Below are positions 1 through 8,749 of a stretch of DNA of 44,760 bases, in pieces. The notes under the pieces are model-generated. The model did no database searches. It had not been told where the DNA came from and saw only the letters and a list, made by a program, of their open reading frames with translations. Source of the DNA: Candidatus Aenigmatarchaeota archaeon. Its GTDB lineage: Archaea > Aenigmatarchaeota > Aenigmatarchaeia > QMZS01. Each line of letters begins with the position of its first letter. Positions within the stretch are counted from its first letter, which is position 1. The DNA lies in assembly GCA_023134135.1 (NCBI GenBank), contig JAGLVB010000019.1, forward strand, positions 1 through 44,760, in the 5' to 3' direction. A program made the translations under genes and the position numbers.

Positions 1-17
1 TAACTCACCTTACGCAA
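1..17 (+). repeat. Left terminal inverted repeat of the insertion sequence
   Basis: Seventeen bases exactly complementary to 1122-1138. This repeat may extend upstream of the window. Confidence 0.9.
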
Positions 18-52
18 AGTATAAATAAGAGAATATTCATATTTATATAATT

Positions 53-1129
53 ATGGATACGAAAATGCTCGACCTATACACTGACCATCTCATGACTTGT
101 CCAAGATATGCAACAGCAACAGGATTGTCAGCTACACTGGACAATGAAATAAAACATGATAAAGTAACGCAATTTCTTGCTTCAGATGATTTTAACTCAC
201 AGCAGTTATGGCTGCTCGTAAAGCCCACACTAAGAAAAACAGAAAACGAAGATGGTGTTATCATTTTTGATGACACAATCAGCAAAAAACCATACACTGA
301 CGAAAACAAAATCATCTGCTGGCACTTTGACCATTCAAAAGGAATAAGCGTAAAAGGCATCAACATACTCACAGGACTCTATCACAACGATGGAGCAACA
401 ATTCCTATTTCATACAATATCATTGAAAAGCCAACAGAATATACAGACCCCAAAACAGGAAAGTTGAAGAGAAAGAGCGAAAAAACTAAAAACGAATTAT
501 TCAGGGAAATGATTGTTACGAGTCTCGGAAACACAATCAAATTCAAATATGTATTAGCAGATATATGGTTTTGCAGTTCTGAAAATATAGAATTTATCAA
601 AGACAATGACAAAGAATTTATCATGGGAATAAAATCAAACAGGTTGACAGCGTTGTCTGAACAAGACAAAAAAGAAGGGAAGTTTCTGCATTTGAGAGAT
701 ATAGCAATAGAAGAAAATACTGCAAGAAAAGTATATTTAAAGGGAGTAAAATTCCCTGTTCTTGTAACAAAGCAGGTCTTTACAAACAAAGACGAAAGTA
801 CTGGTATTTTGTATCTGGTGTGCAGCAATCTTAATCTTGAAGCTTCTGAAATAAATACAATCTATCAAAAAAGATGGAAAGTTGAAGAATATCATAAATC
901 TATAAAATCCAATACAGCGCTGGAAAAATCGCCCACGAAAACCGTCAGAACTCAGTCAAACCATATCTTTGCGTCCCTATATGCGTTTTTCAAATTTGAG
1001 CGTCTAAGAATAAAAACAAATTTGAATCATTTTGCTCTAAAGGCGAAGATATATTTGAAAGCTGCGAAAGCAGCTTTTGGAGAATTGCAGGAACTTAAAT
1101 TGGTTCATGAAATTGGAGGTATTGCGTAA
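53..1129 (+). CDS. DDE transposase, IS4/IS701-like
   Basis: 358 residues. It should cut and rejoin the ends of its own element. The first catalytic Asp lies in the block IFDDTISKKPY (about residue 70), the second in LADIWFCSSENIEFI (about 170), and the Glu in YQKRWKVEEYHKSIK (about 280). That last block matches the Y-x2-R-x3-E-x6-K signature of the IS4 superfamily exactly. The start is the first ATG after the left repeat and the stop is in the right repeat. No frameshift or internal stop is seen. Family assignment between IS4 and IS701 is inference from the DDTISKKPY-like block. Confidence 0.88.
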   Translation: MDTKMLDLYTDHLMTCPRYATATGLSATLDNEIKHDKVTQFLASDDFNSQQLWLLVKPTLRKTENEDGVIIFDDTISKKPYTDENKIICWHFDHSKGISVKGINILTGLYHNDGATIPISYNIIEKPTEYTDPKTGKLKRKSEKTKNELFREMIVTSLGNTIKFKYVLADIWFCSSENIEFIKDNDKEFIMGIKSNRLTALSEQDKKEGKFLHLRDIAIEENTARKVYLKGVKFPVLVTKQVFTNKDESTGILYLVCSNLNLEASEINTIYQKRWKVEEYHKSIKSNTALEKSPTKTVRTQSNHIFASLYAFFKFERLRIKTNLNHFALKAKIYLKAAKAAFGELQELKLVHEIGGIA

Positions 1130-1138
1130 GGTGAGTTA
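1122..1138 (-). repeat. Right terminal inverted repeat of the insertion sequence
   Basis: Exact reverse complement of bases 1-17. The transposase stop codon (TAA, 1127-1129) lies inside this repeat, so the coding region runs into the element end. Confidence 0.9.
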
Positions 1139-1177
1139 ATAATTTAGCATATTATTTCCAAAAAGATAATCTTTTAT

Positions 1178-1576
1178 TTAAACAACAATTGAAGCGATTT
1201 TACCCAAATGAAGGAATCTCTCCACAACTTCTTTTGCCATTGGTCCTTTTACTTCTGAACCCATTGGAGTTATTTTCTGGTCTACAAGAATAACCGCATT
1301 ATCCTCAAAACATACTCTCATGCCATTATTTCTCCTGTATTCCTTTTTCTGCCTTACTACAACTCCATACTGGACTTTATGCCTTAATTTGAAGTCTCCT
1401 TTCTTAACAACACAACTCACAACATCTCCAACACCACCTCTGGGAAATCTTCTCTTTCTCCCTTTATAGGTTTTAAATGAAATTATCTGTATTTTCTTGG
1501 CTCCGCTGTTATCTGCGCAGTTTACCATACTCTCTGAATTCAGACTTTTCACCACTTTACTTGTTAGGGCTTTCAT
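1178..1576 (-). CDS. rpl14: Large-subunit ribosomal protein uL14
   Basis: 132 residues, full length for archaeal uL14. It binds 23S rRNA and lies at the interface between the subunits. The blocks NCADNSGAKKIQIISFK, RRFPRGGVGDVVSCVVKKGD and MRVCFEDNAVILVDQKITPMGSEVKGPMAKEV are diagnostic. It is not next to uS17, uL24 or other usual operon partners, so the ribosomal cluster is broken up here. An A/T box (TTTAAAATTTTTAAC on the coding strand) sits about 10-25 bases before the ATG, consistent with a leaderless message. It converges on the insertion sequence. Confidence 0.97.
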   Translation of the reverse strand: MKALTSKVVKSLNSESMVNCADNSGAKKIQIISFKTYKGRKRRFPRGGVGDVVSCVVKKGDFKLRHKVQYGVVVRQKKEYRRNNGMRVCFEDNAVILVDQKITPMGSEVKGPMAKEVVERFLHLGKIASIVV

Positions 1577-1657
1577 TTTACTATTTAGTTAAAAATTTTA
1601 AACTATTAAATCACGCCAGTTTTGGGAAAAATGAATTGTATATACACTATATATATT

Positions 1658-1876
1658 ATGAAAATACTGCAAATTGAAGGCAAGCATGAAGCAAGTTGGA
1701 TAACAATCTCAACTGACGAATATGATAGTATGAAAGCCACAATAGAGGTTTTATCTGACCCTGATTTAATGAGACAAATAAAAGAGAGCGAAATTGCTAT
1801 TAAAGAAGGGAGAATAAGGAATTTGGATGAAGTTATAAAAAAATTCAAGTCAAAAAATAAAGATATTAAATTTTAG
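1658..1876 (+). CDS. Small Phd/YefM-like antitoxin-type protein
   Basis: 72 residues from the ATG at 1658. The ORF track begins 12 codons earlier, but the 1658 start follows an A/T-rich promoter-like stretch and gives a better N-terminus. The pattern ISTDEYDSMKATIEVLSDPDLMRQIKESEIAIKEGRIRNLDEVIKKFK resembles the C-terminal half of type II antitoxins, where a helix ending in a (G)RxxxLDEV segment covers the toxin. No RelE/ParE-like toxin is adjacent: uL14 is divergent on one side and proS lies downstream. It may be an orphan antitoxin or an unrelated small helical protein. Confidence 0.5.
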   Translation: MKILQIEGKHEASWITISTDEYDSMKATIEVLSDPDLMRQIKESEIAIKEGRIRNLDEVIKKFKSKNKDIKF

Positions 1877-1950
1877 TTATTTTACAAAATAATATTTGAT
1901 TCTCGATATTTAATCAAAAATCCAACTATTAAAAATCACTAACTTAGATT

Positions 1951-3390
1951 ATGGAAAAGCCAAGAGAACTGAACTCAAAAAATGAGAAATTTGGGGAATG
2001 GTATCTTCAAATCCTTGAAAAAGCTGAATTGATGGATGACCGGTATAATGTAAAGGGTTTCTATATTGTCAGACCATGGCTTATGAATATTATTGATAAA
2101 GTTTACAAAATCTGGGAAGATGAACTAAACAAAAAAGGACACAAAAAAGTATCATTTCCAACAGTGATTCCTATAGAAAATTTTGAGAAAGAGAAAGAAC
2201 ATGTTGAAGGATTTTCCCCTGAAGTTTTCTGGATTACAGAAGGAGGAGACACAAAATTTGAAAGAAAAATTGCTCTGAGACCAACATCAGAAACCGCATT
2301 TTATTCAATCTATCCTTTGTGGATAAGATCTCATGAAGACCTGCCTCTCAAATTATACCAAAGTTGTTCTGTATTCAGATATGAAACCAAAGCAACAAAA
2401 CCTTTATTGAGGGCAAGAGAATTTATCTGGATTGAAGCCCACAATGCCTATTCAAATAAAGAAGAAGCCCTGAACCAGATTAAAGAAGATATGAATATTA
2501 CAACCAAAGTGAGCGAAAAACTGGGGATACCTTTCCTGTTTTTCAAAAGACCTGAATGGGATAAATTCACAGGCGCGGTTTTTAGTTTTGCATCAGACAC
2601 AATCCTGCCTGACAAAAAAAGACTGCAGTATTCCACCTCTCATTATCTTGGGCAGAATTTTTCAAAACCATTTGACATAAAATTCTCTGATGAAGATGAA
2701 AAAGAAAAATTTGTATACCAGACCTGTTACGGTCCTGGAATCTCCAGAATGATTGCTTCAATTATTTCACTCCACTCAGATGACTTTGGTCTCATCCTTC
2801 CTTTTTATCTCGCTCCAGTGCAAATTGTAATTGTTCCAATCTTAAAGAAAGGTCGGGAAAAAGAAATCCTGGAATACTGCGAAAAGATAAAAGAAAAACT
2901 AAAAGGGTACGAAGTTAAAATAGATAACAGGGATAAAGGCGTTGGCTCAAAGTTCTATGACTGGGAACTTAAAGGAGTTCCTGTAAGATTTGATATTGGG
3001 GGAAATGAAACTGATAAAAAAGAGGTGTGTTTGTTCAGGAGAGATAAAAGAGAAAAAAGTTTTATTAAACTTGAAGAGATTACTGAAAATATAAAGATTA
3101 TTGAAAAAGAGATTGAAGAAAATTTAAAGAAAACTGCATCCAAAAATTTTGAAACAGCAATGTCAGAAACGGAAACAACAGAAGAATTAAAGGAAAAAGT
3201 TAAAGAAGGATTTGTAAAAATTCCCTTTTGTTCAAGAGCTACTGATGGGGAAAACTGCGCTGAAAAAATAAAAGATATCTGCGAGATTGCGGGAACTTTG
3301 TATCCTGAAGAGAATCCTCCTGAGAATAAAAAATGTATTGTGTGCGGGAAAGAAGCAAAAGTGTGGGTTTATGCTTGCAGGAGTTATTAA
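1951..3390 (+). CDS. proS: Prolyl-tRNA synthetase, archaeal/eukaryotic type
   Basis: 479 residues, class II synthetase that charges tRNA-Pro. The catalytic core has RPTSETAFYSIYPLWIRS from about residue 110, motif 2 (SVFRYETK...PLLRAREFIWIEAH) and motif 3 near GPGISRMIASII. An anticodon-binding domain follows (about 285-390). The C-terminal zinc-type domain has Cys residues near 427, 436 and 464-467 (CIVCGK), and the protein ends in Tyr, as is usual for the archaeal form. There is no bacterial editing insertion. It is a single gene with its own A/T-rich promoter region and 51 bp before mntA. Confidence 0.97.
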   Translation: MEKPRELNSKNEKFGEWYLQILEKAELMDDRYNVKGFYIVRPWLMNIIDKVYKIWEDELNKKGHKKVSFPTVIPIENFEKEKEHVEGFSPEVFWITEGGDTKFERKIALRPTSETAFYSIYPLWIRSHEDLPLKLYQSCSVFRYETKATKPLLRAREFIWIEAHNAYSNKEEALNQIKEDMNITTKVSEKLGIPFLFFKRPEWDKFTGAVFSFASDTILPDKKRLQYSTSHYLGQNFSKPFDIKFSDEDEKEKFVYQTCYGPGISRMIASIISLHSDDFGLILPFYLAPVQIVIVPILKKGREKEILEYCEKIKEKLKGYEVKIDNRDKGVGSKFYDWELKGVPVRFDIGGNETDKKEVCLFRRDKREKSFIKLEEITENIKIIEKEIEENLKKTASKNFETAMSETETTEELKEKVKEGFVKIPFCSRATDGENCAEKIKDICEIAGTLYPEENPPENKKCIVCGKEAKVWVYACRSY

Positions 3391-3441
3391 ATTCAATGCC
3401 TTTTGTAATTATTTCATTAAAAATAAATCATCAGACTAATT

Positions 3442-3852
3442 ATGGAACTATTAAATAAAAAATTGGATAATGTTTTAGAACAAGCAAAAAAAGATAGAGA
3501 GGTAATTGCAGTTATTCTATATGGTTCAGTTTCGCGGGGAGAACAAAGAAAAGATTCTGATATTGATATATGCCTTGTATTAAAGGAAGATTATCCAAAA
3601 ACAAAGTTTACAGAAAAAAGGCTTGAATACTTAAAAAATGTTGGTGTGGATATTGACATCCAGATATTCCAGCAACTGCCTTTGTATATAAGGAAAGAAG
3701 TTCTAAAGGGAAAAATTTTAATATCAAAAGATGAAGACAAACTTTATGAACTAGCTTACAAAACAATAAAAGAATTCGAGGATTTCAGGAAATACTATTA
3801 TGATTATTTGAATTCTATTTATGAGAGAAAGAATCCTATCAAAAATAGATGA
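3442..3852 (+). CDS. mntA: MntA-like nucleotidyltransferase antitoxin
   Basis: 136 residues, minimal nucleotidyltransferase fold. The signature GS-x10-DxD is visible as GSVSRGEQRKDSDID (G28-D42), with a third acidic strand at VDIDIQIF (about 70-77). In characterised MntA/HepT pairs this enzyme attaches AMP groups to a Tyr in HepT and so silences it. The gene overlaps the next gene, a HepT-like protein, by 32 bp, which supports one TA operon. The A/T box ATTAAAAATAAAT lies about 20 bases before the ATG. Function is inferred from family and context. Confidence 0.85.
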   Translation: MELLNKKLDNVLEQAKKDREVIAVILYGSVSRGEQRKDSDIDICLVLKEDYPKTKFTEKRLEYLKNVGVDIDIQIFQQLPLYIRKEVLKGKILISKDEDKLYELAYKTIKEFEDFRKYYYDYLNSIYERKNPIKNR

Positions 3853-4234
3853 ATTGAGCGGTTATCTTGAAGAATTGGAATCCATAAAACCTGAAAACTT
3901 TGAAGAATATGAATCTCTAAAAACTAAAAGAGCATGTGAGAGACTATTGCAGATTTCAGTAGAATGCGTTGTGGATATATGCAATATGATTGTATCTGAA
4001 AAAAAACTTGGCGCTCCCGCAGATGAAGAAGATATTATTGCAAAACTAACAAAAGCAAAAATAATCCCAAAAAAGTTAAGTGAAACCATAAGGGAAATGA
4101 GGGGAACAAGAAATATTCTGGTTCACAAATACGGATATATTGATGATAAAATTATCTACAAAACACTGGATGAAAATATCAGGGATTTTGATAAATTTAT
4201 TGAATTTGTCTTAAAATTCTTAAAAAACAAATAA
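3821..4234 (+). CDS. hepT: HepT-like (HEPN) ribonuclease toxin
   Basis: 137 residues, all-helical HEPN/DUF86-type protein. The active-site motif R-x4-H-x-Y is present as RNILVHKY (R97, H102, Y104); the Tyr is the residue modified by MntA in studied systems. It begins inside the 3' end of mntA in another frame, so the two are translationally linked. In this family active HepT cleaves RNA, and the pair is thought to work as a toxin-antitoxin or defence module. Motif and partner are seen directly; toxicity is inferred. Confidence 0.86.
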   Translation: MRERILSKIDELSGYLEELESIKPENFEEYESLKTKRACERLLQISVECVVDICNMIVSEKKLGAPADEEDIIAKLTKAKIIPKKLSETIREMRGTRNILVHKYGYIDDKIIYKTLDENIRDFDKFIEFVLKFLKNK

Positions 4235-4312
4235 ACTGTTTTATATGAATTGAATTGTTAAATTCAGGAAAATAAGGGATTTAAGAACTATATATATTTT
4301 ACTTATTATTTT

Positions 4313-4567
4313 ATGGACGCAATGTGTAGAGATATTATAGGCAAAACAATTGTTTCAGAGGAAACCGGGAGAAAATTCGGATTAGTTGGAAACCTTGACT
4401 TTATTATTGAAAGCGGCGAACTCCTGAATCTGGTTATTGAAGCCCCAACAAAAGCAGTAGAACAGATAAATCTTGAGACCGACAATAAAGGAGGTTTTTT
4501 AATTCCTTTCTCAACAGTCAAAAGTGTTGGAGATTTTATAATCGTCTCTGAAAAAGAGATAATTTAA
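4313..4567 (+). CDS. PRC-barrel domain protein
   Basis: 84 residues, one PRC-barrel domain and nothing else. The pattern MCRDIIGKTIVSEETGRKFGLVGNLDFIIESGELLNLVIEAP, followed by FLIPFSTVKSVGDFIIV, is typical of the small archaeal PRC-barrel proteins. Some archaeal members (CdpB) act with SepF in cell division, while others are linked to RNA or photosynthetic complexes, so no specific role can be given here. A strong A/T box (ACTATATATATTT) lies about 15-25 bases before the ATG with no SD site. The next gene is convergent. Confidence 0.85.
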   Translation: MDAMCRDIIGKTIVSEETGRKFGLVGNLDFIIESGELLNLVIEAPTKAVEQINLETDNKGGFLIPFSTVKSVGDFIIVSEKEII

Positions 4568-4635
4568 CTGTTTTATTTTGGTTTTTTGAAATATGGTTTT
4601 TTATAGATTTGAGATATCTAAAATATTCTTTTAGT

Positions 4636-4656
4636 TTGATTATTCCAGATAATCAA
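4636..4656. terminator. Perfect 8-bp hairpin between convergent genes
   Basis: TTGATTAT-TCCAG-ATAATCAA is a perfect 8-bp stem with a 5-nt loop, in the 168-bp gap between the PRC-barrel gene (+) and the SpoIIM-like gene (-). T-rich runs lie on both sides. Its symmetric position suits a two-way terminator or RNA-processing hairpin. Archaeal termination usually relies on T-runs rather than stems, so the role is uncertain. Confidence 0.35.
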
Positions 4657-4735
4657 CCCTTTGACAGATAACAAATATTTTTAATTGTATTCTTCTACAG
4701 ATAAAGAACATTTATCCTCCAAATTCAATATTATT

Positions 4736-5527
4736 TTAAATAAACATCACTTCAACGCCAGCGCCAATGAGCACAACAATAACACCAAGAATAAGAAGCA
4801 ATAAAGAATCTTCGAAAACAAACTGGAAATGCCTTTTACTCTCTTTATGTCTAGCTAAAGCAATTGACAACAGACCGCCCGCAATTCCCGCAAGAATATA
4901 CCCAAGGAACTCAAAAACACCATGAGGCATATATGAAAATAACAATAGAGGTATTGCCGACATGCTCATCATTGTTTTTGCGGTTTGCCCCACAACAACA
5001 CCTAAAACACTTGCATTCCAGGCAATCAAAAGAACAGCCCCTGAAGAATAAAACAATGAGAATACAAAACAAATCAGCATCACACCAAGATTATTAAATA
5101 ATATTTTTGAAAAAATCTCTCCCGTGGTTATTTCACCCGTAATCTGGGAAATCACTTTTGTCTGGTCAGAGAATATCATTGAATTTGTTTCTGCGGGGAG
5201 AATAAAATAAGCCCCTGCAATTACCAGAGATACTCCGAAAATCATACAAAAATAACTTAGAATCAAATCCCCGTGTCTTTCAAAGAAACTCAAAGAATAA
5301 CAATAATCCCAGAAATGGTCATACTCCCTCCTGCTTTCCTCATACCGGATATATTTTATCATTATCGGCAAAAGGCACAGGGTTATCAGAAAAGTAAGGA
5401 AAAGCCCGCTCAGATTTAAAAAATGCGAGATTATTACTGCAACAACAGTCCCAATAATAGAAAGTATAAATATATTCATTGGATTTTCCCTCACAGTGTT
5501 TAAACTAAATAAAGATTCCAAAACCAT
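4736..5527 (-). CDS. SpoIIM/DUF95-family multi-pass membrane protein
   Basis: 263 residues with about six hydrophobic segments: two near 18-57, one near 93-110 and the remainder between 145 and 263. The block NNLGVMLICFVFSLFYSSGAVLLIAWNASVLGVVVG...PHGVFEFLGYILAGIAGG is the family hallmark. The name comes from Bacillus spore engulfment; archaeal homologues have no known role and sporulation is not implied. The gene stands alone, divergent from nrdJ with 76 bp between starts. Confidence 0.83.
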   Translation of the reverse strand: MVLESLFSLNTVRENPMNIFILSIIGTVVAVIISHFLNLSGLFLTFLITLCLLPIMIKYIRYEESRREYDHFWDYCYSLSFFERHGDLILSYFCMIFGVSLVIAGAYFILPAETNSMIFSDQTKVISQITGEITTGEIFSKILFNNLGVMLICFVFSLFYSSGAVLLIAWNASVLGVVVGQTAKTMMSMSAIPLLLFSYMPHGVFEFLGYILAGIAGGLLSIALARHKESKRHFQFVFEDSLLLLILGVIVVLIGAGVEVMFI

Positions 5528-5603
5528 AACTTATTAAATATATTTGTAAAATAAAGACACAATTGTCTGTTATTGCTAATTAAATATTTATATAAAATAA
5601 AGA

Positions 5604-8030
5604 ATGGAGATTTCAAAAGTTAAAAAAAGAAATGGCCAGATAGTATCATTTAGCAGAGACAAAATAAGAAATGTTATTTACAAAGCATTCTTATCTGTAG
5701 GAAAAAATGATTTGGTTGATAAAATCACCGAAGAAGTTATTCTTGAATTAGAAACTGTTGAAGGTATTATAAATGTTGAAGAAATACAGGATATTGTTGA
5801 ACACATCCTTATTAAAAACAACCTTCCTGAAGTTGCAAAAAGTTACATTTTATACAGGAGAAAAATGGAAGAAATTAGGGAAGAAAAAGAAAGAATTTTA
5901 AACAAAGAAGAAATTGATGATGTTGACAAAAAATTTGACCTTAATGCTCTGCGCGTTATGGTTGCAAGATATCTTGAAAAAGATATAAGAGGGAAAACAA
6001 AAGAATTCCCAAAAGATTTATTCAAAAGAGTTGCAATACATGTAACCCTACCTTCAATTTTATATGATGAAAAAATATTTGACAAAAGCGCGCAGTCAAA
6101 AGAAAATCCTTTTGAAGAATTCAGTCCCGAACAATTCGAAGGAAGAATGAAAATTGGGGAATGCAGTTTAAACAAATATCATCTCGAAGCATTAAAAAAA
6201 ACTTACGATAGATTTAACAGAAATCACCAGATGAAAATTAGTTTTAATGAATTAGTTGGATTAATTGAAAAGGAGGAATTTAAAGAATATGGAAACGAAA
6301 TAAAATATTACTTTGATTTGATGACTGAAAAAAGGTTTTTGCCAAACACGCCAGCTCTTGCAAATTTCGGAAGGGTTCTTGGAATGGGAAGCGCCTGTTT
6401 TGTAATTCCTGTGAAAGATTCTATAGAAAGCATTATGGAAGCTTTAAAAGAAGCCGCAGTTATTTTTAAATCCGGCGGAGGGGTTGGTTATAATTTCTCG
6501 CATTTAAGACCTGAAGGAGACCAGGTAAGAAGCACTTCAGGCGTTGCATCAGGACCAATCTCATTCATATCATTATTTGACAAAATGACTGATGTTATTA
6601 AACAAGGAGGTATCAGGAGAGGTGCAAATATGGGAATACTCAATATAGACCATCCTGACATTGAAAAATTTATTGTAGCAAAAAAGAAAAACCAGGGGCT
6701 GACTAATTTTAATATTTCTGTACTTATAAAACCTGAATTTTGGGAATATTACAATGAAGGAAAACCCTACCCTTTGCTAAATCCAAAAACCAAAGAAGTT
6801 GTAAAATACGCAGACCCAAGAAATATTATTGAATTAATCACCTATCAGGGCTGGGAATCCGCAGAACCTGGAGTGATCTTTGGAGATAATATAAATGACA
6901 ACAACCCATTCCTTGAATCCCTCGGACCAATCGAAACCACTAACCCATGCGGCGAAGTCCTTCTTTATCCTTATGAATCCTGCAACCTTGGAAGTATTAA
7001 TATAAACACTTTTATAAAAGAAGGCGAAAAACCAGAATTTGATTTTGAAAGTTTCAGGGAAGTAATCAACAGAACAACAAGATTTCTTGACAATGTGCTT
7101 GATATAAATAATTATCCTCTTCCAAAAATAGAAGAAATGAGTTTGAACACAAGAAAAATCGGTTTGGGAATAATGGGTCTTGCAGACGCAATGTTTGAAT
7201 TGGGCATTGCATATAATTCAAAAGAAGGGCTTGAATTCATAGAAAAGATAATGGAAGAATTGAACTATCACTCTAAAGTCGCTTCAGTTGAACTCGCAAA
7301 AGAAAGAGGAAAATTCCCTTACTATGAAAAAAGCAATTATTCAAAAGGAAAACTTCCAATCAAAGTTGATGAAAATGATTTGAAGTGGAAAGAACTTATT
7401 GAAGACGTAAAAAAATATGGAATCCGTCATGGGTTCACAATTGTATGCGCTCCAACAGGTTCAATATCAATGATAGCCGGGTGTTCCTCCGGAGTTGAAC
7501 CTTCCTTCGCTCTTGTTTATGAAAAAAAAGTTGTGATAGGAACTTTCTATTATATAAATCCTGTTTTCGAAAAAATAATGAAATCAAAAAACCTGTTCAA
7601 CGACAGATTAATAAGAAATATATGCGAAAATAACGGGGGTATCCAGAGAATAGATTTACCTGATGAAATTAAAAAAACATTTGTTACTGCAATGGATATT
7701 AATACAGAAGGTCACATAAAAGCTCTGGCTGCTGTGACTAGATGGACAGATTCTTCTGTGTCAAAAACAATTAACCTGCCTGAAAATGCAAGCGTTGAAG
7801 ATGTTAAAAATACAATTTTGATGGCTCATAAACTTGGGTGCAAAGATGTGACTGTGTTCAGACAGAATTCAATTAAGGGTGTGTATGAATCCAACCTTGA
7901 GCCAAAAAAAGAAACAACTTCCTATGAAGCAACCAAGAAAAAAGACATGTGTCCTAAATGCAAAACAAAACTGGTGAGAGAAGAGGGGTGTAAAATCTGC
8001 AAAAGTTGCGGGTATTCTGTTTGCGGATAA
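5604..8030 (+). CDS. nrdJ: Ribonucleotide reductase, class II (cobalamin-dependent)
   Basis: 808 residues. It converts ribonucleotides to deoxyribonucleotides using adenosylcobalamin. An ATP-cone regulatory domain occupies about 1-95. In the barrel, GSACF gives the first redox Cys (C265), NPCGE the thiyl-radical Cys and its Glu (C449, E451), and SCNLGS the second redox Cys (C460). The 11-residue spacing between the last two matches class II enzymes. CAPTGSISMIAGCSSGVEPSFA is the substrate-binding loop. The C-terminus carries a CPKC...CKICKSCG zinc-ribbon tail, which probably shuttles reducing equivalents. No small subunit gene is nearby, as expected for class II. It ends 2 bp from the convergent mazG-like gene. 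Confidence 0.96.
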   Translation: MEISKVKKRNGQIVSFSRDKIRNVIYKAFLSVGKNDLVDKITEEVILELETVEGIINVEEIQDIVEHILIKNNLPEVAKSYILYRRKMEEIREEKERILNKEEIDDVDKKFDLNALRVMVARYLEKDIRGKTKEFPKDLFKRVAIHVTLPSILYDEKIFDKSAQSKENPFEEFSPEQFEGRMKIGECSLNKYHLEALKKTYDRFNRNHQMKISFNELVGLIEKEEFKEYGNEIKYYFDLMTEKRFLPNTPALANFGRVLGMGSACFVIPVKDSIESIMEALKEAAVIFKSGGGVGYNFSHLRPEGDQVRSTSGVASGPISFISLFDKMTDVIKQGGIRRGANMGILNIDHPDIEKFIVAKKKNQGLTNFNISVLIKPEFWEYYNEGKPYPLLNPKTKEVVKYADPRNIIELITYQGWESAEPGVIFGDNINDNNPFLESLGPIETTNPCGEVLLYPYESCNLGSININTFIKEGEKPEFDFESFREVINRTTRFLDNVLDINNYPLPKIEEMSLNTRKIGLGIMGLADAMFELGIAYNSKEGLEFIEKIMEELNYHSKVASVELAKERGKFPYYEKSNYSKGKLPIKVDENDLKWKELIEDVKKYGIRHGFTIVCAPTGSISMIAGCSSGVEPSFALVYEKKVVIGTFYYINPVFEKIMKSKNLFNDRLIRNICENNGGIQRIDLPDEIKKTFVTAMDINTEGHIKALAAVTRWTDSSVSKTINLPENASVEDVKNTILMAHKLGCKDVTVFRQNSIKGVYESNLEPKKETTSYEATKKKDMCPKCKTKLVREEGCKICKSCGYSVCG

Positions 8031-8032
8031 TT

Positions 8033-8383
8033 TTAGAAAAAAGGATTTTTTCCAAGACTTTTTAATTCATTTCTTCTCGCTTCTAAATGAGTTTCTTCAA
8101 GATTAATTTTATAATGTTGTGCAATCCTTATCAAGCAATATAATATATCCGCAAGTTCATCCCCAATATCTTCTTTTGTTGTTTTATAATTGGGGTCTTC
8201 TTCCCGTTTCTTCAAATAATATTTCTCAAATACCATGATATGTTTCGCCAAATCACCTACCTGTTTTGACAATTCCATCATTGTCACCTCTACAGTCCAA
8301 GGTCTTTGTTCCACTTTATCAAATTCTTCAATTACTTTTTTTGTAATATCAATTAATTCCTGAAATGTGTATTCTTCACCCAT
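8033..8383 (-). CDS. MazG-like nucleotide pyrophosphohydrolase
   Basis: 116 residues, all helical. The metal-binding pattern of the MazG/all-alpha NTP pyrophosphatase family is visible: MMELSKQVGDLAKHIM (about 37-52), then EDIGDELADILYCLIRIAQHYKI (about 72-94), which holds the ExxD part. Members hydrolyse (d)NTPs to monophosphates, often as house-cleaning of damaged nucleotides. The convergent neighbour nrdJ makes dNTPs, so both act on the same pool, but they are not co-transcribed. Substrate is unknown. Confidence 0.83.
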   Translation of the reverse strand: MGEEYTFQELIDITKKVIEEFDKVEQRPWTVEVTMMELSKQVGDLAKHIMVFEKYYLKKREEDPNYKTTKEDIGDELADILYCLIRIAQHYKINLEETHLEARRNELKSLGKNPFF

Positions 8384-8450
8384 AAATTTAATTCTCTAAA
8401 ATATATATTTGGTTAAAAACAGGTTAATAATTCTTTTAACAATTATTATT

Positions 8451-8724
8451 GTGCGGAGCTAGACTGGGCTGTTAGGCGGAGCCTGTAACCCGAAATCGTC
8501 TTAGCGGGAGTTGAAAACCCCGGAAGGTATTTAAAGCGGTAAAAGCCTCTTTGGTTTAACTGCGAAGTCCAGCCTTGAAAGGTGGTTTTTATTGTGAATC
8601 CCCTAGATTCGGAAGAAAGCAAGGGTAAGCAGTGGAGATTATGCTTTTGAGTTCACTGGATGGAGAAGAATCAGGGAGTAAACTTTTGGTGTTTTGTTTA
8701 TCGACCGGGAGGCGCTCTGCACAC
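8451..8724 (+). ncRNA. Archaeal 7S signal recognition particle RNA
   Basis: About 274 nt. The 5' domain reads GGGCTGTTAGGCGGAGCCTGTAACCCG, the helix 3/4 arrangement of archaeal SRP RNA. Helix 1 closes the molecule: GTGCGGAGC (8451-8459) pairs with GCTCTGCAC (8714-8722), with a single G-U pair. The SRP54-binding helix 8 is visible as CCCCTAGATTC-GGAA-GAAAGCAAGGG, with its GGAA tetraloop. It is G/C-richer than its surroundings, as expected for a structured RNA. The exact 3' end may vary by a few bases. The ORF at 8632-8832 overlaps it and is not coding. Confidence 0.93.
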
Positions 8725-8749
8725 TTAAATTTATACCTTAAAAGATATT

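Larger units (their letters stand above)
1..1138 (+). mobile_element. Complete IS4/IS701-like insertion sequence
   Basis: A single transposase gene is bounded by perfect 17-bp terminal inverted repeats, at bases 1-17 (TAACTCACCTTACGCAA) and 1122-1138. Base 18 no longer matches base 1121, so the inner edge is certain. The outer edge cannot be fixed because the window starts at base 1, and a target duplication cannot be tested. The element looks intact and could be active. It lies 40 bp from the 3' end of the convergent uL14 gene. Confidence 0.88.

Noticed and set aside
1477-1677. 66-residue ORF on the + strand
   Set aside because: Overlaps uL14 antisense and the intergenic promoter region; no protein-like pattern.
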